DNA of 41,274 nt, from the NCBI GenBank assembly GCA_943787575.1, contig CALSMY010000010.1, positions 1 through 41,274 of the forward strand, given 5' to 3'. The DNA comes from an uncultured Opitutales bacterium (GTDB taxonomy: Bacteria; Verrucomicrobiota; Verrucomicrobiia; Opitutales; Seribacteraceae). Shown here piece after piece: positions 30,022-37,860 of the stretch; position 1 is the first letter of the stretch, and every line of letters starts with the position of its first letter. A model generated the notes under the pieces. The model worked only from the letters and a program-made list of their open reading frames with translations, had not been told where the DNA came from and ran no database searches. Made by a program: the position numbers and the translations under genes.

Positions 30022-33000
30022 GGAGGATGCAAAATAATTTCCACCAATGAAAATTGACCCCGGGTTACTCATCCATTCTCCGGACACATCGACATTGCCG
30101 CTATGAATTTCTGCCTGGGCATATAAGGCTATACGTCCACCACTGGATCCCCTCGTTTGACTGGTGCCTGATAATTTCACCCCTTGGCCTGCTTTCGCCT
30201 CAATCCGCCCGAAGTTTTCGATCGATTGACCATCCAAGCGAATGGAGCCACCCGCTCCGGATGCAGAGGACCTAATGCCATTACCTCCATTGGCAGAGAC
30301 GATGACATTTGGTTCAATTTTTAATTTTCCAGCCGCTTTCAATTGAATGGATCCTCCTCCCGCACCCGAGCCATCCTGGCTGGAAGAACCACCAGAGCTT
30401 CCACCAAGTAAATTGTTCAACGAGGGATGACCGATTTCGCTTGCTCCACCGGAACCAATGGAGCCATGTCCCGCTCCATGTCCCTGTTCAGATGATTCGG
30501 TCGGTTTACCCGGGCCATTTCCAAGTAGTTGACCAGCAGCAGCTCCATCATATCCACCAAGGATAGCGATTCCACCACTACCATCCACATTTGATGAATG
30601 CCCGCCATCTGCACGGATGTCAGCACCTAGAACAAAATCACCGGATCGTGCTTCCAAAATTAATCCATTTGCTCCTTTAAGATTGATGACCAGGCTTCCA
30701 CCTAATTGAATTTCCTCAAAGACGAAGTGGCAAACGGAGTAGGGCCAGGAAGTTCCATCATCGTGACGGTAGGTTCGATCTTCGATGATTCCATAATGCC
30801 GGGTGCCATCCGAATGTTCCATAATACCTAAATTCGTATCTATGGTTAAGGTGCCACTGAACGAAAACAGATTAGCCTGTGCGATTAAACGGTCGAAACG
30901 AACGCTCCCTCCGGATCCCAAGTTCGCTCCTTCGCCTGGATTTGCGATTAGGTTGTCTTCGCCATCGTTATTCAAGGTAACCCGGCCACTGAGGAAAATT
31001 CTACCACCGGCTCCCCCATTTGCACCGCCTGTTACATCGAGTAAAGAATTTTCGGTGAGGGAAAGATCATCTGCCGATAAGCGGATTGCTCCACCTGAAC
31101 CCCCGGCACTCCCTGCCACACCATTACCTCCCAAGGCTAGTATGGAACCATCAATAGTGAGGGAACCATTGGCATCCACTGCCAGGGCACCACCACCACC
31201 ACCACCAGTTGTATCAACAACAAACCCTCCTCCGCCACTACCTCCGAGCAGGCTTGTAATTTTACCATCTCCATATGTTCTTCCCGAATTTTGGGTTGGG
31301 TTTGAACCGGTCCCTCCATGACCTGCTCCTCCAGGTGACGATGAGGATGTCCCACCGCCAGGGCCTTGGCCTCGTTCATTGACTGCACCACCGGCAAAAC
31401 CACCCGGACTTGACCCCGGTATTGGGGAATTATCTCCGCTTTGACCTGAAAGATCAAAGGTACTCCCGAGGTATCCGTCGCCGCTGATCTGAATACTTAA
31501 TGAGGCATCTCCGGAGACAATAATTTCGAGATCACCGCTTAGGCTTAATTGATCAAAGGCAAAATAACAGACTTTAAAAGTGTAGGCATTTCCCAATTCA
31601 TCATAAAAAGTTCTTTGGAAGACCTCACCATTTCGTGTATCTCCGTTGGTGTGTTCCCAAGTTCCCAAAGTTGTATTGATGAAGAGTTTTCCAGTTTCGT
31701 AGCTTACCCGGTCTTCAGCAGTAAATTGATCCGTTTGAGGTGCCCAGGAATACCCCCCATCATTGGAGGCAAAGGTACGATAGAAATAAGATTCGTTGGG
31801 GGATAATCCGCCGATATCCGCTTGGAATTTTCCATCATCTATAACCCAGATCTCAAGTTCTCCCCACTGATGACCCCATCCCTGGAATTGAGGGAGTAGA
31901 CGAATAGCCTGGGTATCCACACCCTCGAGCGAGAATTCTACCCACTTGCCCTGTTCCACTGGTCCCACAAGCTCATCAATGGTGCTGAAAAGATTGAAGT
32001 TGAGTTCATCATCGGCAGCGTATACCTGAATTAATTTGAGTTCATCATCTCGAGCGAACGGCTGGAAATAAAGCCTGGCTTTGCTTAATTCCCATGAGCG
32101 TTTGAAACTGAATGTGATTTGAGGGTCCACTCCATACCAGGCTGTCCAAGTGGATCGCCATCCATTTTTGGGCACCAGTCCATCTATTAATTTAGAGGCA
32201 GGATAGCTGGCTCCTTTATCATTGGGTTCGGGAATTGCTTTTACCAAAATTTCATCGGGTTCCAGTTTCCGAAGCCCTTTACGGATTCGTCCTAGACTGA
32301 CCGAATTTTCCCACATATCCAAATTGGTTCCTCCATCAGTATTTCCCCATAACAGAGTAATCTCGGCCGATGGTTCTGAAGGTACGGGTTTGTCATTTCT
32401 GAAAGGATGGGTGGGCAAGAGGTTAGGTTCTAATCCCCACTTATGTGCCAAGTAGCCCTCAATTTCACGAACTGCATTGGTTGGTAATACTTCGTTGAAA
32501 ATGAGTATTTCTGAAAGGTTTCCTTTCCAAAATCGGTTGCCGATAGGATTTTTGGAGAAATTCGAAGCCCGTACCGGGCCATCTGTGGTAATGCTAATTA
32601 TCGAAGAAGACCCGGCGAGGTAGTCCTGTGCGAGCCCATCTTTCCATTGCCCGTTTTCCTGAAACGATCCGTTAATTAGGTTGGGGTCGGACAATCCTTC
32701 GAGGTCGGAAAGGTCGAAGTCGTCTATATTTTCAGTGCTTATTTTGAGGAATTTCCATATGGTGGACTCCCCAGTCTGGAAGGCGGAATTTTGAGAATGT
32801 CCAAGTAAAAATCCCCGGTTTCCAGATACCCGTTTGGATACAATGAAAACGGACCTAATCGAATTGATTGACCGCTCGAAAGTGAGGAAGTCATTCCCGT
32901 CAAATTGTACTACACTCTTTCCATTTAATCCATTCAGGCTTAGCCCGGGTTGGTTATCACTATTCAATTGGGTGGCATGATTTCCATTGCCCGACAGGTC

Positions 33001-34851
33001 GTACAACCCACTTATCGGAGAGGGAGGTAAATAGGTTGGGTTGAATTGAGTTTTATAGGGGTGATCACTGGGCAGTTTATCAGCAAGTCCCCATTTATGA
33101 GCTAAATAACCTTCAAACTTTAGGCGGGTTTCATCCGATGCATTTTCAAGAACGATGAGTTCCCCGATCTTACCATCAAAGGGCATGTTGCTACCGAATA
33201 CACCATATCCAGTTCCAAGTGATGCAAATGGATTGGTGTCCAAGGGGTATTGTTCGGGGTTGGATAATTCAGTGGCGGATTGTTCGGTGCCATTAAAGAA
33301 AAACCTGGATGAATTATAATCGCTTGCTTTATTCCTGCTCCACACCTGCAGGCTGGGTGTGTTTGGTTCGATGGGGGAGTAATTTACTTCTCCTCCATTA
33401 AACCTCCAACTTCCCGGAGCGGCAGATAAAATACGGGTGTTTGCCTGCCCCCCAATGTGTATGAGAGGAGCGGTGCTCAACCAGGTGTCACTGCCGGGAA
33501 CGCCCAGAAGGTCTATCTCCCCTAACTCAATTTGTTTAGAATTATTAAACTCGTCCTGATTATTGAGAAAGGTAATCCGGTAAGTGCTGAAGTTTTGATC
33601 GTTTTCAAATGCGATCAGTCGATTCTGTTTGGGGCTATCAAATTCCGGAATTAGTTCTTCGGTGATCGTCGAAAAGGAACCATTGTTTTCCAAGCCTTCA
33701 AAAAGAAAACTGGAGGGATCTCCCTCGCGATCATCACTGTTGCTGGAAATAAAAGAAATTGCAGTTACGCGACCAGGGACGGGTAAATCGATGCTTAGGG
33801 TGGACTGGTTACCATCGGGTTGGACATAGGTCGTGAGTAAATCCTGGTCTACTAAAAATTCTGGCCCCTTGGTCTCTTCATAATTTGTGGGAGAGGCACT
33901 TATATTATTATCTTCGCTGTACATGCTGACCCGTTGCGAGTCAGTAATGGAAACGGCAAAAATAGAAAGATCGGGGTTTTTTCCAAGACCGAAACGGGAA
34001 TTTATAGATAGTGAATCTTTTGCCCCATCAAAATCGACAACCGGAAGCCCATTAATCACATTAGCAATTATCCCGGGTCGGCTTGGCAGGTCGCCTTGGG
34101 AAAATTCATTCTGGTTGGCACTATCCTTCCATTTTTTGACAAAGTTTTTATTTATGGTACTCGAATCATTGGCATCAAACCATGCCTGCAGGCTAACCTC
34201 ATTATTGGGTGACCAATCGGGTTGGGTACTGGCGTAAGGATGACTGGGGTCCACACTGAACATTTGTATCCAACGGTAGAATAAATAACCTTCGACTTTT
34301 TGTCTTTCCTCAATGGTAAGAACCTTGTTGAACGCAATGAATTCACCAATTTCGGCAGTGGAATATCCACGGTTTGTTCCATGCCCCCCAAATTGTAAGT
34401 ATTTGGGAAAGTGATTGTTGAAGTTTGTATTAGCAGCATTTGAATACTGGGTCACATTTCTAAGATCTACCCATGCATTGGCTAGATCTTCGGAGCCGTC
34501 AATATCCACTGCAACTAAGTGGAACCCATCGTCCCCAGAACTCAAGAACACACCGTTAGGAGGGCTTACTGTAAAGGTTAAGTTAGTCGATACCGAAACG
34601 CTTCTTGATATTTCAGTCGCACGACTACTCAAGCGAAGCCTGTCCGAGGACTTGCCAAAATTAAAGGTGCTAGGGAATTCACTGGCAATGGCGAGTGCAA
34701 TCCCATCAATAGCATCAGATTTTACCGTTGTTAGAGCAGTGAAATTACAATCAACACCTCCGATCGTTACTCGAAATACTTCATCTATTGAAACGGTAGA
34801 AGGTATGAACAGTTCGTGGCTTTCATAAGTTAATTGACTAACTACATTCAA
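29647..34851 (-). CDS. Giant protein fragment with discoidin-like insertions and Gly-rich repeats
   Basis: This 1,734-codon frame is internal; true coding runs from about 34900 to 29702. It begins inside an EGYLAHKW module. At 34580-34835 this module contains a small beta unit (VFRVTIGGVDCNFTAL) resembling the TVTING-type repeats of phage and surface proteins. Two more such modules follow, ending near 33091 and 32437. A discoidin (F5/8 type C) like domain lies near 33925-33490 and another near 32250-31830, with ASYPASKLIDG and GWGHQWGELEIW. The second one separates the two halves of an FnIII-like unit (ITLLWGNTDGG and YFYRTFASNDGGYSW). From 31707 two and a half Gly-rich repeats follow. The frame ends by a shift at the GGGG run at 29701-29704. 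Confidence 0.78.
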   Translation of the reverse strand: MNVVSQLTYESHELFIPSTVSIDEVFRVTIGGVDCNFTALTTVKSDAIDGIALAIASEFPSTFNFGKSSDRLRLSSRATEISRSVSVSTNLTFTVSPPNGVFLSSGDDGFHLVAVDIDGSEDLANAWVDLRNVTQYSNAANTNFNNHFPKYLQFGGHGTNRGYSTAEIGEFIAFNKVLTIEERQKVEGYLFYRWIQMFSVDPSHPYASTQPDWSPNNEVSLQAWFDANDSSTINKNFVKKWKDSANQNEFSQGDLPSRPGIIANVINGLPVVDFDGAKDSLSINSRFGLGKNPDLSIFAVSITDSQRVSMYSEDNNISASPTNYEETKGPEFLVDQDLLTTYVQPDGNQSTLSIDLPVPGRVTAISFISSNSDDREGDPSSFLFEGLENNGSFSTITEELIPEFDSPKQNRLIAFENDQNFSTYRITFLNNQDEFNNSKQIELGEIDLLGVPGSDTWLSTAPLIHIGGQANTRILSAAPGSWRFNGGEVNYSPIEPNTPSLQVWSRNKASDYNSSRFFFNGTEQSATELSNPEQYPLDTNPFASLGTGYGVFGSNMPFDGKIGELIVLENASDETRLKFEGYLAHKWGLADKLPSDHPYKTQFNPTYLPPSPISGLYDLSGNGNHATQLNSDNQPGLSLNGLNGKSVVQFDGNDFLTFERSINSIRSVFIVSKRVSGNRGFLLGHSQNSAFQTGESTIWKFLKISTENIDDFDLSDLEGLSDPNLINGSFQENGQWKDGLAQDYLAGSSSIISITTDGPVRASNFSKNPIGNRFWKGNLSEILIFNEVLPTNAVREIEGYLAHKWGLEPNLLPTHPFRNDKPVPSEPSAEITLLWGNTDGGTNLDMWENSVSLGRIRKGLRKLEPDEILVKAIPEPNDKGASYPASKLIDGLVPKNGWRSTWTAWYGVDPQITFSFKRSWELSKARLYFQPFARDDELKLIQVYAADDELNFNLFSTIDELVGPVEQGKWVEFSLEGVDTQAIRLLPQFQGWGHQWGELEIWVIDDGKFQADIGGLSPNESYFYRTFASNDGGYSWAPQTDQFTAEDRVSYETGKLFINTTLGTWEHTNGDTRNGEVFQRTFYDELGNAYTFKVCYFAFDQLSLSGDLEIIVSGDASLSIQISGDGYLGSTFDLSGQSGDNSPIPGSSPGGFAGGAVNERGQGPGGGTSSSSPGGAGHGGTGSNPTQNSGRTYGDGKITSLLGGSGGGGFVVDTTGGGGGGALAVDANGSLTIDGSILALGGNGVAGSAGGSGGAIRLSADDLSLTENSLLDVTGGANGGAGGRIFLSGRVTLNNDGEDNLIANPGEGANLGSGGSVRFDRLIAQANLFSFSGTLTIDTNLGIMEHSDGTRHYGIIEDRTYRHDDGTSWPYSVCHFVFEEIQLGGSLVINLKGANGLILEARSGDFVLGADIRADGGHSSNVDGSGGIAILGGYDGAAAGQLLGNGPGKPTESSEQGHGAGHGSIGSGGASEIGHPSLNNLLGGSSGGSSSQDGSGAGGGSIQLKAAGKLKIEPNVIVSANGGNGIRSSASGAGGSIRLDGQSIENFGRIEAKAGQGVKLSGTSQTRGSSGGRIALYAQAEIHSGNVDVSGEWMSNPGSIFIGGNYFASSIDLDIGTLVFDTKSGCFFVEGGAHGEGLITSTSFTHGIEDPWLFDTCVFTFTYVDIGPEVEVVLRGDKPLVIQTVAGGDIVIGSDFILDGKNASSSDGYGGLGVLNPWSGRSSQALTWIRPRGD
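29701..29704 (-). other. Frame-shift site D (one base too many)
   Basis: The plus strand has GGGG. Dropping one base joins GYGGLGVLNP to GVVEAPKHLPGYGPGG and keeps the Gly-rich repeat continuous. Confidence 0.75.
30022..30867 (-). repeat. Gly-rich repeat 2 of 3
   Basis: This is about 282 residues with the same order as repeat 1: GTLTIDTNLGIMEHSDG, YSVCHFVFEEIQLGG, then Gly-rich sequence (GAGHGSIGSGGASE, GSGAGGGSIQLKAAG) and the end MSNPGSIFIGGN. It is clearly homologous to repeat 1 but not identical in DNA. Confidence 0.8.
30868..31707 (-). repeat. Gly-rich repeat 1 of 3
   Basis: This is about 280 residues. It begins with a ~95-residue domain (TGKLFINTTLGTWEH, then FKVCYFAFDQLSL) and continues as a Gly-rich stretch with runs such as GGGGGG and phrases such as GGNGVAGSAGGSGGAI. 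It probably forms a beta-helix or loose Gly-rich coil. The Cys in VCYF is conserved at the same place in all three repeats. Confidence 0.8.
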
Positions 34852-35593
34852 GCTCTCTCTTCCAAGAAATGTGGATCCGAGAACATCGTACCCAAACCCA
34901 AAGGCTCCAGTTTCTTTTAGCTGATCTATCAGAAATTATGAAATTGTTCTTATACCATTCATCGGTTTGATCAGCGGCATAGCGGGCAACGGCAAACATA
35001 GTAAAGTCCCCAGTGCTGGTATCCCATTCTTTTTCAGTGTAAAGAGAATCCCCGCCTGCTTTCTTATCAGCTTTGGATTGTTGGTCTGTTTCAAATCGAA
35101 CAACCTTCAAACCAGTCCCATATCCATAGTCGACTAAAGTTGGGTGCCCCTGAGATATCATGTCATATCCGTTACCACTTTTGTCCATCCACTCCGCAAC
35201 ATCCTCATCACTTAGAGTAATACTTTCGGAGTCATTGGCATCCAAGTGGAAGACCACTTCCTGCACAACGCCTGGGTGCCAGGGAATTGGGTCGGGGGTA
35301 TCATTTGCATCATAATTCACCCCATTGGCCGCACTACTATCGAGCCATAACTGTAATCCCGGGTAATCCTGGGGTGAAAATTCTCCAGGTTTAAGAATAC
35401 CCCGACCCGGATTGATTAATTGTCCGGTAAGGGAAGCGGTGGACTGACGAAGATTGGCAGGTCCCAAGTTCACCGCAATTGGACTACTGGTTGGCCCAGT
35501 AAACCCGACCGGAGTAACCCCTTCTGATACGATTTCTCCAAAAGAAGGACGCCCCTTATCCCATGGGTGGGAAGAGGGCAGGGGACTCCCCAT
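34838..35593 (-). CDS. Giant protein, short internal fragment between two frame shifts
   Basis: This 251-codon frame connects two larger ones; the ATG at 35593 lies in the middle of a module end (LPSSHPW equals the usual LPxxHPY) and is not a start. After the module end it contains the first strand of an FnIII-like unit (STASLTGQLINPG). It then has the head of one EGYLAHKW module (YPGLQLWLDSS, near 35360) followed after ~30 residues by the head of another (EVVFHLDANDSE, near 35270). True coding in this frame is about 35570 to 34900; beyond that the sequence WSLWVWVRCS replaces the expected LGFGYD. Confidence 0.7.
   Translation of the reverse strand: MGSPLPSSHPWDKGRPSFGEIVSEGVTPVGFTGPTSSPIAVNLGPANLRQSTASLTGQLINPGRGILKPGEFSPQDYPGLQLWLDSSAANGVNYDANDTPDPIPWHPGVVQEVVFHLDANDSESITLSDEDVAEWMDKSGNGYDMISQGHPTLVDYGYGTGLKVVRFETDQQSKADKKAGGDSLYTEKEWDTSTGDFTMFAVARYAADQTDEWYKNNFIISDRSAKRNWSLWVWVRCSRIHISWKRELECS
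34898..34904 (-). other. Frame-shift site C (one base too many)
   Basis: RSAKRNWSL continues as GFGYDVLGSTF only if one T of the TTT run (AAA on plus at 34900-34902) is dropped. The sister modules read NWLFGYH and DFYFGFH here, which supports the join. Confidence 0.75.
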
Positions 35594-37860
35594 TTCTGAG
35601 CAAGGTAGCCTTCAAGTAGGAGACGTTCAGACTCTTCTAATTCGCCTTCAAATAAAAGGAACTCACCAATTTGACAGTTGGAGAATTCTAGCTGTGCGTT
35701 CTGCCTGGTCCATCCACCGAATGAAATATTTAGGGGGGTAAACCAATGATGATTGGAACCAGTTGGGGATCCTTTATAATAATTTCCAGCAACGGCATCG
35801 TTCCAAACATAGGCTCTTGGGTCGGAAGATTTATTCTGACCCTCATGAACTACTTCGAAAAGATGGAAGTTGTAATCCTTGCTAAATCCCTGGTCTACCC
35901 ACCCAAGGAAGTAATACCTCCCCATACTTCCAGCATGAAATCCCATCAGCCAATTGTCCCAGTTACGACTATTTGTCGAAGTGCTTGTAATTACTCTCTG
36001 GTTTAAGCCCTCGGTGTATCTGCAAACCGCCAGAGCCGAGTAGCCCGAGTTTCTCCAGCTTGTTGGAATTGAGTTGGGCTCATTTTGTAGCAAGTCATTT
36101 CCGTCAAATTCCACAACCGAAATGCCTTTATGACCATCGTGTGCAATCACAGGATTATTGGTATCGGGGCTTGAATCAGGAATAGATAAATCTCTCGATA
36201 TAGTAGAATTTATCGCCTTGTTTTTCCATGTATCAACTGGTGTGCCGACAGGATTGATTAGTAATTCGGTCTTGTTTTCAGCAAGTAAATCATTGGCATC
36301 AAACCAGAGAAAGAGAGAACTGGGCAAATCATCCGGGATAGGGACATAGTTAGTGATCGTTTCTTTACCCGTCCACTGAGTACCTGCGATGTTGGTTGCC
36401 ATTAAACGAACGAAATAGCGCTTGTCCGCATCCAGTCCCTTCATTTGAAATGTGCCCGGACCAAATCCCTGTTTGCCTAGGTCTAAACGATATTCCCAAT
36501 CATATAAATTGGTTCCCTTGTCCTCAGAGTCAGCAACCGCCATAAGGTAGGGTTCGTCACCCCCTGTTGCGGTGACATCATAGTGCAGGGTAAGGGTGGG
36601 CGTGCTGTCGCTAATGACCTCATCTAAGGTAACGACTGGTAGCCCGGCGGTAACTTGCAATGTGATTTGCTGTTCGGCGATGGATTGGTCCAAATAATAG
36701 GCTTCCAGGCTTATATTATATATACCTGCCTGAACAGGTGTTCCCGAGAGGTTCCCATCTGCCGGATTTATCGTGATTCCACCAGGCAGACCAGATGCGA
36801 GGAAAGCAAGAGGTTCTCCAGTGGCATCTACAAAAAGTTCGAAGTAAGATTCTGCCGGAGTTGTAAAAACAAGGTCGGGGAGGAGAAAAGACTCTTCCCC
36901 TTCAATGGAACCAAGGCTTGGAAAGACTGAGCTTCCTGACTGGTTATCATACATTGCTTTAATCCAGTCGGGAGAGCGGTTATTACTTGATACCCTGATT
37001 TCATCCAGCGCCAAGGGCAGAGTCGCTAAGCCGAAGCGCCAAGGAGCTGCACTCGGGTTAGTGGGGAAAGGGTTTTCAGGTAGGTCTTTCTGAGCGACTA
37101 AGTTTCCGTTTAGGTATATTTCAAGGGAATCATTTCCTTCATTTACTTGGGTGAATAAATGCATCCAGGTGGCTGGTTGTAGAGAGGAATTACCCTCTGC
37201 TTCAATGGCTTCTCCCCCAGAGATCCGATGGGTCGTTTGCGGCTTTAAACCAAGCAAGTTTAATCTTTCGGTAGGGCCATCCTGAAAGATGGTTACCGAG
37301 CTTATACGATCGCTCAGGTTTCCATCGAAAGTCAGGTGGTAATACTTGATTTGATCCGGGTCTGCTGGATCGATTAATGTCCAGTCCGAGAATATTTCGT
37401 TGTCTGACTTTACTTCGATAGAGAGATTGGTGGCAACGGAACCGCTGGGCACTCCATGTGCGAGCAGAAGGTTGTAGGATTCCCCCTCATCTAGGGCAAT
37501 GGGTTGAGAGGTGGTAATATCGGAACTACAGGTTGTATAATCGGGAAAAGTTCCACTCCTATTTTCATCGATCCATAGGGATGCAAAGTCATCGTCTCCG
37601 ATCTGTATCCGAAATTGATAAGCGGCAGATACGGGCGGACTGAATCGGGTCATTAGAGCAGTCATGAAACCACTGGATCTGGTGATGCCCAAATCAAGGG
37701 TTTTGAAATCATCCGCATTTCCAAAACTAATTCCTTGGTTGTTTGGACCTTTTTTGATGATGCGCCCACCATCTGGTTCGAGGGCTAAGAAAGTTTTCCG
37801 GTTTATCGAAATAGGTAGGTTGAGGAGTAGTATCGTACCCCAAGCCATAAAACGCCTCAT
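35470..37860 (-). CDS. Giant protein fragment with PA14-like, LamG, He_PIG and FnIII-like units
   Basis: This 796-codon frame is internal, with true coding from about 37790 to 35570. It starts within a LamG domain (FLALEPDGGRII). A PA14-like unit follows at 37670-37400 (AAYQFRIQIGDDDFASLWID). The LamG-type strands then resume (WMHLFTQVNEGNDSLEIYLNG near 37170, LALDEIRVSS near 37000). A He_PIG unit (GLPGGITINPADGNLSGTP) lies at 36880-36650, an FnIII-like unit (FVRLMATNIAGTQW) at 36640-36360, and an EGYLAQKW module (SLFLWFDANDL) to 35590. It ends by a single-base shift near 35570; the last ~30 codons are out of frame. Confidence 0.78.
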   Translation of the reverse strand: MRRFMAWGTILLLNLPISINRKTFLALEPDGGRIIKKGPNNQGISFGNADDFKTLDLGITRSSGFMTALMTRFSPPVSAAYQFRIQIGDDDFASLWIDENRSGTFPDYTTCSSDITTSQPIALDEGESYNLLLAHGVPSGSVATNLSIEVKSDNEIFSDWTLIDPADPDQIKYYHLTFDGNLSDRISSVTIFQDGPTERLNLLGLKPQTTHRISGGEAIEAEGNSSLQPATWMHLFTQVNEGNDSLEIYLNGNLVAQKDLPENPFPTNPSAAPWRFGLATLPLALDEIRVSSNNRSPDWIKAMYDNQSGSSVFPSLGSIEGEESFLLPDLVFTTPAESYFELFVDATGEPLAFLASGLPGGITINPADGNLSGTPVQAGIYNISLEAYYLDQSIAEQQITLQVTAGLPVVTLDEVISDSTPTLTLHYDVTATGGDEPYLMAVADSEDKGTNLYDWEYRLDLGKQGFGPGTFQMKGLDADKRYFVRLMATNIAGTQWTGKETITNYVPIPDDLPSSLFLWFDANDLLAENKTELLINPVGTPVDTWKNKAINSTISRDLSIPDSSPDTNNPVIAHDGHKGISVVEFDGNDLLQNEPNSIPTSWRNSGYSALAVCRYTEGLNQRVITSTSTNSRNWDNWLMGFHAGSMGRYYFLGWVDQGFSKDYNFHLFEVVHEGQNKSSDPRAYVWNDAVAGNYYKGSPTGSNHHWFTPLNISFGGWTRQNAQLEFSNCQIGEFLLFEGELEESERLLLEGYLAQKWGVPCPLPTHGIRGVLLLEKSYQKGLLRSGLLGQPVVQLR
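35565..35580 (-). other. Frame-shift site B (one base missing)
   Basis: The module end reads KWGVPCPLP in one frame and SSHPWDKG in the next. One base is missing, most simply in the CCC run (GGG on the plus strand at 35569-35571). This is the only shift of the opposite sign. Confidence 0.7.

Noticed and set aside
30803..31321. Plus-strand Pro-rich open frame of 172 codons
   Set aside because: It is the reverse strand of the Gly-rich repeats (GGN read backwards gives Pro, Ser and Ala codons) and has no independent support.
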